Below are positions 1-5,079 of a stretch of 5,079 bases of DNA, piece by piece. Within the stretch, counting starts at the first letter, position 1. Each line of letters opens with the position of its first letter. A model generated the notes under the pieces. The model was given only the letters and a program-made list of their open reading frames with translations, did no database searches and had not been told where the DNA came from. The stretch comes from Flavobacteriaceae bacterium (GTDB lineage: Bacteria; Bacteroidota; Bacteroidia; Flavobacteriales; Flavobacteriaceae). The position numbers and the translations under genes were made by a program. The DNA lies in assembly GCA_015488935.1 (NCBI GenBank), contig WFMU01000445.1, forward strand, positions 1-5,079. The letters run 5' to 3'.

Positions 1-83
1 GTTTATTTTGTATAATATTATAACATGTCTTGTTTTTTTTATACTTTACTTATATTGTGTATATTTAGTAAAAACTTAATTGT

Positions 84-2480
84 TTAGTTAAGGATTATTT
101 TTTTACTAAAAACAGATGCATTTCTATATATTTTAAGAATATAAATTCCTTTTGGTAGTTGTTCTAAATGAATTATTTTTGTTTGTAATTTTTCGAATAC
201 TTTTTTACCTAAAATAGTATAGACTTCTATTTTTTTAACTGGATTTGGTGTTATTACAGTTAGTTTACCTGTTGTTGGATTTGGAAAAACAGTCATTTTT
301 GTAAATGTATTTTCTTGATTAACACCTGCTATATATGCTTGTCTTCTATATTCTACTGTTAAATCACTATCTATGAGTTTAAAGGTGTTTTGCGATGCAT
401 GTGTCCATATACTTCCTTCGCTATCTATTGTGATTGTTGCTGGTCTGTAATGTTTTAATGATGGTAATAAGGAATTTGTACCTTCTATTGTGATACTGTT
501 TAGGGTTGGTGTCGCTGCCAATGGATTTTCGAAAGTTGTAATTTTTGCAAGGTCATTTCTTAGCAAATACAGTTTTCCGTTTGCATCTACCACGGCATCT
601 TTAATATTACTAAGTTCTGGATAATCTGCTACTAAATAAGCATGGAAATTACCATTTTCAAGATACATTATTCCGTTTGCGCCAATTATCCATATAGCAT
701 TATTAGGTGCGGCTATTATTTTTCTTAATATGCTTAAATTTTCGGTTCTATCAAATGTTGTGGTTGTTGCTGTTGCCGTATTAAATTTTTTGATTTGTAA
801 TTGATTTCCGCCAACATAACGCATAAACCAAGGGTTATCATTATCATCAACAGCCATATAATAGCAATATTGATAATCGGTCTCGTCTAAGGTATGTGTA
901 TTTACTAAATTATCGCTCTCGTAAATATCTATTTTTGGTACGGATTTATCGTAAATCCATGTTTGACTTGCTACTTGTTTTATTTGTGTTGCTTGGTTTG
1001 TTGCACTTTGTATTGATATAGCATTTGGAAAATTTATTTTACGTATTTCGCTAGGTGATCCTCCTTTTATAATGGCTTTGTTATCTACATCAATTGCTGC
1101 TGTATAACCAACATTAATTAGTAAGGATTGGTGGTTATCTTGATTATCTCTATACACCACAATATTATCCGAATTATTAAACCACCAAACTCCTCCGTTA
1201 TCGTCTGGCAAACTTTCACTAAATCTATTATTCATCCGTACAGATAAATTACCTACTTCATTGTCATTTCTACCTGACCATACATTATTATCCTTTATAA
1301 TTACTTCGTAATTGTTATTATTTCCTGAAGAGCCATCGCTTGTAGTAAAATAAAACTTATTATTGGTGTAATATACATGGTTTGGTATGTAAGTTATTGG
1401 GACACCTAATGTGGTTAAATCTGTTTTTGGTACTAGTTCCCAGTTCGGTGTTGTGCCAGAAGGTGTTGTGCCAGAAAATGTTAGTTTTACTAAACCGCTA
1501 TAATTTGTTCCTACTGCCCAAATTAAACCTGTGTTGTCTATTGCTAATTTATTAAAATGAATATTAATTGTAGCATTATTCGGCATAGGTGTTTGGTACA
1601 TATCGTAGGTTTCGGTAGTACTATTAAATTTTAAAATGGCTGCATTGTAAGTACTGCTATTTGCTATCCATAAATTTCCGTTAGAATCGAATTGTAAATC
1701 GGTAACTTTATCGTATGGTAAATTTGGTGTTGTTGCACTATTGTAGTGTGTTACTGGTACAGAATTGGTATAATCAGACACATCTATTTTGTACAAACCA
1801 TTACTATTTCCTAAATATATATGGTTGTTTTTATATATTAAAGTTGCGGCATTAGTACTTATGTTGATATTTCCTAAATTTGTTATTTCTGTAAGTGCAG
1901 TACCATTATAAGTAAATAGGTAGGTAGAACTTCCACTATTAGCAAAAGCCCAAGTTAGATTTCTATCCGAATCATATACTACTTGTTGTGGGTTTTTGTT
2001 ATTTGGAAAATTTATTGTTGTGAATGTTTTTAAATTTCTATCATAAACATTAAATGCGTATCCAGCATTTGTGGCTAAAATAATTATTTTATTATCTGGT
2101 AATATCAATCCGTTTTGAATGCTAGGAATGTATGTTGTTCCCCAAAGTGGTATTGCTATATTCGGAATGTTTTCCCAAGTATTGTCTGTTTTGTGTATGG
2201 ATAATCCTTTACTTGTAATATAGGCCTCATCTTGATTGTAATGGTTTGGTAGCATACGTGTTACTCTCCTATCGTTTAAACCGTAACTACGTTCTACTAC
2301 TCCTAAATTATTTGCTCGGTCACAAAAACTAAGTTTGCCTTGTGCTTCTGGTATGGTATTACCGCATTCGTTTGGATAAAACGAAACTTTTGTTCCTGTT
2401 AAAAAGGTTTCCATTTTTGTAATTTGTGCTTGAGTTAAAAAAACGGCACATAATGCGATGATTTGTATTGTTTTTTTCAT
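84..2480 (-). CDS. Secreted multi-blade beta-propeller-like protein with T9SS C-terminal sorting domain
   Basis: The product is 798 residues. Residues 1-18 form a Sec signal peptide: MKK, a hydrophobic stretch, then TQA with likely cleavage before Q19. The body, about 20-725, has many short blade-like units of the two-component-regulator-propeller type (a 'D.NG.(L/I)W' turn followed by a short strand). Examples are near 256-287 (FDSNGNLWIA), 306-334 (IDNTGLIWAV), 425-445 (DDNGGVWWF), 540-566, 585-606, 627-648 and 679-703 (IDSEGSIWT). This suggests one or two propellers, but the blade number cannot be fixed by eye. Residues 729-798 are a type IX secretion sorting domain. The mature protein is therefore expected to cross the outer membrane through T9SS and be released or anchored at the surface. 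No histidine kinase, transmembrane or enzyme domain follows the propeller, so it is not a hybrid sensor. Mature Cys are few (C39, C53, C539); C39 and C53 could pair. The start is the ATG at 2478-2480, directly before the signal peptide, without a clear Shine-Dalgarno sequence. The ligand and role are unknown. Confidence 0.9.
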   Translation of the reverse strand: MKKTIQIIALCAVFLTQAQITKMETFLTGTKVSFYPNECGNTIPEAQGKLSFCDRANNLGVVERSYGLNDRRVTRMLPNHYNQDEAYITSKGLSIHKTDNTWENIPNIAIPLWGTTYIPSIQNGLILPDNKIIILATNAGYAFNVYDRNLKTFTTINFPNNKNPQQVVYDSDRNLTWAFANSGSSTYLFTYNGTALTEITNLGNINISTNAATLIYKNNHIYLGNSNGLYKIDVSDYTNSVPVTHYNSATTPNLPYDKVTDLQFDSNGNLWIANSSTYNAAILKFNSTTETYDMYQTPMPNNATINIHFNKLAIDNTGLIWAVGTNYSGLVKLTFSGTTPSGTTPNWELVPKTDLTTLGVPITYIPNHVYYTNNKFYFTTSDGSSGNNNNYEVIIKDNNVWSGRNDNEVGNLSVRMNNRFSESLPDDNGGVWWFNNSDNIVVYRDNQDNHQSLLINVGYTAAIDVDNKAIIKGGSPSEIRKINFPNAISIQSATNQATQIKQVASQTWIYDKSVPKIDIYESDNLVNTHTLDETDYQYCYYMAVDDNDNPWFMRYVGGNQLQIKKFNTATATTTTFDRTENLSILRKIIAAPNNAIWIIGANGIMYLENGNFHAYLVADYPELSNIKDAVVDANGKLYLLRNDLAKITTFENPLAATPTLNSITIEGTNSLLPSLKHYRPATITIDSEGSIWTHASQNTFKLIDSDLTVEYRRQAYIAGVNQENTFTKMTVFPNPTTGKLTVITPNPVKKIEVYTILGKKVFEKLQTKIIHLEQLPKGIYILKIYRNASVFSKKIILN
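87..296 (-). other. T9SS type A C-terminal sorting domain (Por secretion tail)
   Basis: These are residues 729-798 of the propeller gene. They show the three hallmarks of the family in order: an N-terminal FPNPTTGKL motif (732-740), a central IEVYTILGKKVFE strand pair (751-763), and a LPKGIYILKI motif (775-784) followed by a short basic ending (SKKIILN). In Bacteroidota this domain directs export through the type IX system and is normally removed on secretion. The domain is complete and ends at the natural stop codon. Confidence 0.95.
1447..1476 (-). repeat. Perfect tandem duplication, 2 x 15 bp, inside the propeller gene
   Basis: The plus-strand unit GGTGTTGTGCCAGAA occurs at 1447-1461 and again at 1462-1476 without a mismatch. 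On the coding strand it is in frame and encodes SGTTP twice (residues 336-345). These residues lie between a blade-like unit ending near residue 334 and the next segment beginning NWELVPK. The Ser/Gly/Thr/Pro composition suggests a flexible surface linker or loop. Identity at all 15 positions points to a recent slippage-type duplication. Confidence 0.9.
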
Positions 2481-2518
2481 GGGTTTATAATTATTTAGTG
2501 CGTAGTAATTGTTATTTG

Positions 2519-2543
2519 TTAATGGTCACTCTTACACCATTAA
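2519..2543. promoter_or_regulatory. 8-bp inverted repeat in the leader of the T9SS propeller gene
   Basis: TTAATGGT (2519-2526) and ACCATTAA (2536-2543) are exact reverse complements separated by 9 bases. The dyad lies about 39-63 bases upstream of the ATG at 2480, within the 140-base gap between the NHL lipoprotein gene and the propeller gene. It could be an operator for a dimeric regulator or a small hairpin in the 5' untranslated region. The GG/CC core makes it less likely to be a chance result of A/T richness than other palindromes here, but no known regulator site is recognised. Confidence 0.4.
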
Positions 2544-2556
2544 TACTGTTTATTTT

Positions 2557-2597
2557 AAAGAGATTGCCTAAAAACTTTTTTTTAAAACAATCTCTTT
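2557..2597 (-). terminator. Probable intrinsic terminator after the NHL lipoprotein gene
   Basis: AAAGAGATTG (2557-2566) and CAATCTCTTT (2588-2597) form a perfect 10-bp stem around a 21-base A/T-rich loop, which can itself pair further (TAAAAA with TTTTTA). The hairpin starts 23 bases past the NHL gene's stop codon in the direction of transcription, the usual place for a terminator. The weakness is that no long U tract follows the stem on the minus strand: the stem ends in CUUU and continues AAAAUAAAC. It might instead be a processing or stabilising hairpin. It is the best evidence that the propeller gene is not simply read through from its upstream neighbours. Confidence 0.6.
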
Positions 2598-2620
2598 GGT
2601 AATTAATTCAAATTAATTTT

Positions 2621-3931
2621 TTACTCTTGGGTTATTTTTCTAATTTTATGATTATTGTTATCTGCAACATAAACATCGTAATTATCATCTATTATTACAC
2701 TGATAGGATAATTAAATTTTGCAATTGCTCCTGCTCCGTTTACAAAACCTGAAGTGCTACCAACAAAGGTACTAACTAAACCACTTGGTGTGATTTTTCG
2801 AATTTTATCGTTAATTAAATCTGCTACATAAATGTTTCCTTGTTTGTCTGTTGTTAAACCTGCTGGATAAGTAAACTGTGCGTTTGCTCCTTGTCCATCT
2901 GCAAAGCCAGAATTTCCGTTCCCTGCCAAAGTTGTTACTGTGCCATTTGGTGTTATTTTCCTAATACTATAATTTTGTTCATCGCCTATATATAAATTAT
3001 CCTCTAAATCTATAGCTATTCCACTTGGACCATAAAACGCTGCATTTACTCCTTGCCCATCTTGATTACCACTTGTGCTACTTCCTGCAAAAGTACTTAC
3101 CAAACCATTTGGTGTTATTTTTCGTATGCTATTATTATGATAATCTGTTACATATAAATTGTTTTGTGAATCTATTGCTAATCTAGAAGGGTCATCAAAT
3201 TGTGCTGCTGTACCTTGTCCTTCTGTATAACCCGAGCTTCCATTACCAGCAAAGGTAGTAACCACACCATTTGGGGTGATTTTTTTAATTTTTTGATTAC
3301 CAATATCACAAATAAATACATTATTATTACTATCTATTGCTAACCCATAAGGTGTATTAAATTGTGCCGCAGTACCAACACCATCTACATCACCTTCTGT
3401 GCTCCCTGCAAATGTGCTTACTACACCACTTGGAGTGATTTTTTTTATTTTATGATTATCTCCATCAGCAACAAAAATATTCCCATTGGAATCCATTGCT
3501 ATTTGCTGTAAAAACGAACTAAATTGAGCAGAACTACCAGATCCATCTGTATCTCCTTCTGTGCTCCCTGCAAATGTACTTACCTGAATATCTATAATGG
3601 TATATGTAAAAATTGGTCCTTCGATTTCTTGGCTACCTATAATAACTTTTACTTTACCTGTGTAAGCTCTTGCTGGTACTATTGCAGTAATTTGTGTATT
3701 TGTAACAGCTTGTACCGTAGCTTCTTTATCATTAAAAAATACAGAAACTCCGTTAATGTCCGTTCCAAAATCTTGCCCGTTTATGGTTACAATGGTTGTT
3801 TTTGGTCCATTTGTTGGGCTAATTGTAGTAATGCTTGGGTTTGTAGTTGGTTCTGTTGGATCGTCGCTTTTACAACTAAACAGTGTACTTAGTATAAATA
3901 GTATTATTGTTGTTTTTTGTATTGTTTTCAT
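2621..3931 (-). CDS. Surface lipoprotein with one IPT/TIG domain and six NHL repeats
   Basis: The product is 436 residues. Residues 1-20 are a lipoprotein signal peptide (MKTIQKTT, a hydrophobic stretch, then STLFSC) with the lipidated Cys at 20. It is followed by KSDDPTEP, which resembles the acidic lipoprotein export signal that sends Bacteroidota lipoproteins to the cell surface. About 32-112 is an immunoglobulin-like IPT/TIG domain: 'P.ITTISPTNGP', then 'VTINGQDFG', 'VFFNDKEATV' and 'ITAIVPARAYTGKVKV'. Residues 117-436 are six NHL repeats with periods of 53-54 residues, each having a '(V/I)(S/T)T(F/L).G' strand, a 'DG.G' or similar loop, a '(I/V)..D...N(I/V/L)(Y/F)(V/I).D' core and a 'N..I(K/R)KIT' end. 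Together they should close into a six-bladed beta-propeller, a fold used for binding protein or carbohydrate partners. The chain stops right after the last repeat, with no sorting domain or enzyme domain. The ATG lies 50 bases after the upstream gene's stop, so the two may share a transcript. The ligand is unknown. Confidence 0.92.
   Translation of the reverse strand: MKTIQKTTIILFILSTLFSCKSDDPTEPTTNPSITTISPTNGPKTTIVTINGQDFGTDINGVSVFFNDKEATVQAVTNTQITAIVPARAYTGKVKVIIGSQEIEGPIFTYTIIDIQVSTFAGSTEGDTDGSGSSAQFSSFLQQIAMDSNGNIFVADGDNHKIKKITPSGVVSTFAGSTEGDVDGVGTAAQFNTPYGLAIDSNNNVFICDIGNQKIKKITPNGVVTTFAGNGSSGYTEGQGTAAQFDDPSRLAIDSQNNLYVTDYHNNSIRKITPNGLVSTFAGSSTSGNQDGQGVNAAFYGPSGIAIDLEDNLYIGDEQNYSIRKITPNGTVTTLAGNGNSGFADGQGANAQFTYPAGLTTDKQGNIYVADLINDKIRKITPSGLVSTFVGSTSGFVNGAGAIAKFNYPISVIIDDNYDVYVADNNNHKIRKITQE
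2624..3583 (-). repeat. Six tandem NHL-repeat coding units (about 160 bp each)
   Basis: The protein repeats begin at residues 117, 171, 225, 278, 332 and 386. Each ends with ITPSG or ITPNG, except the last, which ends ITQE at the C-terminus. Most units have diverged at the DNA level, but units 1 and 2 share a perfect 23-bp stretch (3555-3577 and 3393-3415, exactly 162 bp apart) inside a 41-base stretch with only four differences. The short motif CCATTTGGTGTTATTTT also recurs at two unit boundaries (near 2943 and 3104), with close variants at the others. Confidence 0.9.
3596..3838 (-). other. IPT/TIG immunoglobulin-like domain of the NHL lipoprotein
   Basis: These are residues about 32-112. 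The pattern 'I..ISPTNGP....VTINGQDFG', then 'VFFND..A.V', 'T.ITAIVP' and 'G.VKV.IG' matches the usual strand order of IPT/TIG domains. In Bacteroidota surface lipoproteins this domain often serves as a spacer that holds a binding domain away from the membrane. Here it sits between the lipidated Cys20 and the propeller, which fits that role. Confidence 0.88.
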
Positions 3932-3976
3932 TGTTTCTGTTTTGCTTTAGTCTTTTCAAAAATTAGTTTGTTAACA

Positions 3977-3994
3977 TTTTTTTAATTAAAAAAA
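3977..3994. repeat. 18-bp perfect A/T palindrome across the stop codon of the YD-like lipoprotein gene
   Basis: TTTTTTTAATTAAAAAAA is its own reverse complement and contains the TAA stop at 3982-3984. It runs into a 9-base A homopolymer (3988-3996). As RNA it could fold into a weak A-U hairpin at the end of the gene, perhaps a leaky terminator or pause. The A/T-only composition of the region makes chance a serious alternative. Confidence 0.45.
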
Positions 3995-4887
3995 AAGGAA
4001 TATTCCCAATACCAATACTCTGTGGTTACTTCGCCCGATTGTTGTGTAATTTTTTTTGAGCTATAGGTAGGAAAACCATTTTGATTGTATATATAACTAT
4101 TTGTTATTATTGTTACTGGTGTTGTATTTGTTGGTGTAGATTTTTCTATTCTAATTATATTATTTGGACTATAGTATTGCAATTTTATATTAGATGAAAA
4201 TCCAAGTGAAATAGTTGGTATTCCTATAAATTGATAAAATGTTAATGAATTTATATTTCCTGTTGCATTAACAAGTAAATGATAAAATGGATTTTTATTA
4301 TTATCGTAATGATAAGTTAATGTTTCTTCCTCTAAATACGTTGTTCCATTATTTAAACTCCTATACCTAACGATAGTATTAATTTTACCATCGCCATAAT
4401 ATGTTATTTGGTATTTTACTAATGATGTGCTTCCATTTATTTCTATTCTTTCTTCAATAATTTCTGCCAATTTTCCAGAGCTATTATAATCAAAATTCCT
4501 TGAAAATGTATTTGTTACATTTGTTGTTGCATTAGTAAATGTAATTGTTTCTGTAATTATTTTTCCTTCTGTATTATATGTCAACAACGCATTATTACTA
4601 CTTTGTATGAAATTAGGTGCATTTATAATTTCTGTTAATTGACCATTGTTGTAATTATATGTGTATGCTCCCAGATTACTTATATTATTTACATTGTTGT
4701 AATTTATTGTATTGAATCCTAATTTTATTGGCTTTTCTTGTAAGTCATACGAAATGGGTACGTTATTATCATTAAATTTGAAGGATTTAAGTTTCATGAC
4801 TGCAATAGCATCTACTGTATTATCATTACAACTAAATGAAATTAATCCGACTGTGATTGCTAAAAATATTCTAATTATTATTTTCAT
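3982..4887 (-). CDS. Lipoprotein with degenerate YD/RHS-like repeats
   Basis: The product is 301 residues. Residues 1-20 form a lipoprotein signal (MKIIIRIFLAITVGLISFSC) with the lipidated Cys at 20. NDNT follows, a weaker match to the acidic surface-export signal than in the next gene, so surface or periplasmic placement is open. The mature part has repeated 'Y(N/D)..G(K/Q)(L/I)..I' units typical of YD/RHS-like beta-sheet proteins: YNYNNGQLTEI (77-87), YNTEGKIITE (104-113), YNSSGKLAEI (134-143), YGDGKINTIV (164-173), YDNNKNPF (194-201) and YNQNGFPTYS (267-276). The length and architecture resemble small Bacteroidota YD-repeat lipoproteins of unknown function. It lacks the RHS core-protease and C-terminal toxin modules, so it is not a polymorphic toxin. 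The C-terminus is very aromatic (EYWYWEYSFFFN). The ATG at 4885-4887 starts directly before the signal peptide; the upstream gene ends 46 bases away, so a shared transcript is plausible. Confidence 0.82.
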   Translation of the reverse strand: MKIIIRIFLAITVGLISFSCNDNTVDAIAVMKLKSFKFNDNNVPISYDLQEKPIKLGFNTINYNNVNNISNLGAYTYNYNNGQLTEIINAPNFIQSSNNALLTYNTEGKIITETITFTNATTNVTNTFSRNFDYNSSGKLAEIIEERIEINGSTSLVKYQITYYGDGKINTIVRYRSLNNGTTYLEEETLTYHYDNNKNPFYHLLVNATGNINSLTFYQFIGIPTISLGFSSNIKLQYYSPNNIIRIEKSTPTNTTPVTIITNSYIYNQNGFPTYSSKKITQQSGEVTTEYWYWEYSFFFN

Positions 4888-4933
4888 GTTTTTATTTTTA
4901 AACTTAAAATGTATTTTATTGTATCATTAATTA

Positions 4934-5079
4934 TTAAGATTTCTTTGCTTTTTTTCGAAAATTAAACTTGTAAGCAATTCCAAATTTAATTACCGATTTT
5001 TTGCCAGTTAATAGTGTTACATCATCTCTTTTTATACTATAAGCAGAAATTCCATGTATATATCTAACTTCAACAGATA
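4934..5079 (-). CDS. C-terminal fragment of a predicted outer-membrane beta-barrel protein (cut by window edge)
   Basis: Only the last 47 codons and the TAA stop (4934-4936) are present; the 5' part lies beyond position 5079. The visible residues alternate polar and hydrophobic or aromatic positions in two likely strands: SVEVRYIHGISAY, then KKSVIKFGIAYKFNF. This ending, 'K...I.FG..YKF.F', is common at the last strand of Bacteroidota porin-like outer-membrane beta-barrels. A short basic tail, RKKAKKS, follows the terminal aromatic residue, so the protein does not end on Phe as many barrels do. No specific family can be assigned from this fragment. The gene lies 46 bases upstream of the YD-like lipoprotein gene on the same strand and may be transcribed with it. 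Confidence 0.7.
   Translation of the reverse strand, partial: SVEVRYIHGISAYSIKRDDVTLLTGKKSVIKFGIAYKFNFRKKAKKS

Noticed and set aside
11..22. 12-bp palindrome TATAATATTATA downstream of the T9SS gene as a terminator or origin element.
   Set aside because: It is made only of A and T, has no loop, and is short enough to be expected by chance in such DNA. Nothing else is recognisable in positions 1-83.
84..2480. Reading the propeller protein as a hybrid two-component sensor.
   Set aside because: It lacks a transmembrane segment after the propeller and any kinase or receiver domain, and it ends in a T9SS sorting domain.
2609..2616. TTAATTTG on the minus strand as a Bacteroidota -7 box (consensus TAnnTTTG).
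   Set aside because: It has one mismatch at a key position and no TTTG at the -33 distance, in very A/T-rich DNA, so it is not listed as a promoter feature.
2624..3583. Regular direct repeats of about 160 bp that might suggest a CRISPR or satellite array.
   Set aside because: The periodicity is that of in-frame NHL protein repeats with conserved residues, not identical short repeats with unique spacers.
2621..3931. Assignment of the TIG-NHL lipoprotein to a Sus-type glycan uptake operon (SusE/F-like).
   Set aside because: No SusC- or SusD-like gene or glycan enzyme is visible in the window, so the assignment has no support here.
3524..3950. Two plus-strand open frames (3524-3892 and 3756-3950) opposite the NHL lipoprotein gene.
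   Set aside because: They lie antisense to a clear TIG/NHL coding sequence and have a Cys/Trp/Val/Phe-skewed composition typical of reverse-strand shadows, with no domain.
3957..3964. AATTTTTG on the minus strand as a promoter box before the NHL gene.
   Set aside because: It mismatches the first consensus position and has no -33 partner. The 50-base gap fits co-transcription just as well.
4712..4930. Plus-strand open frame of 72 codons opposite the YD-like lipoprotein start.
   Set aside because: It overlaps the signal peptide region antisense. Its hydrophobic look comes from reading the complement of an A/T-rich coding sequence.

Overview
The window looks like chromosomal DNA from a Bacteroidota member, most likely a Flavobacteriia. 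It is strongly A+T-rich and its proteins are rich in Asn, Lys, Ile and Thr. One gene carries a type IX secretion (T9SS) C-terminal sorting domain. Two neighbouring genes have short lipoprotein signals with SFSC/LFSC lipoboxes. No Shine-Dalgarno sequence is obvious before any start. Every supported gene is on the minus strand, so transcription runs right to left.

In transcription order the window holds four genes. (1) 4934-5079 is the last 47 codons of an outer-membrane beta-barrel-like protein, cut by the window edge. (2) 3982-4887 is a 301-residue lipoprotein with degenerate YD/RHS-like repeats. (3) 2621-3931 is a 436-residue lipoprotein made of one IPT/TIG domain and six NHL repeats, predicted to form a six-bladed beta-propeller; its signal is followed by the K-S-D-D type acidic stretch expected of surface-exported lipoproteins. 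(4) 84-2480 is a 798-residue secreted multi-blade propeller-like protein ending in a T9SS sorting domain.

Genes 1, 2 and 3 are separated by only 46 and 50 bases and could be co-transcribed. A hairpin with a 10-bp perfect stem (2557-2597) lies between gene 3 and gene 4. With the 140-base gap, it suggests that gene 4 is a separate unit with its own leader, which contains an 8-bp dyad (2519-2543).

All four products are predicted to go to the outer membrane, the cell surface or outside. The window therefore reads as a cell-envelope accessory block of repeat-based binding or adhesion-type proteins, not a metabolic operon. No enzyme active site, SusC/SusD pair, toxin domain, RNA gene, CRISPR array or mobile element is visible. 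I found no convincing new system. The points most worth a second look are the DNA-level similarity of NHL blades 1 and 2, the 15-bp tandem duplication in gene 4, the dyad in its leader, and the 18-bp A/T palindrome with a 9-base homopolymer at the end of gene 2.
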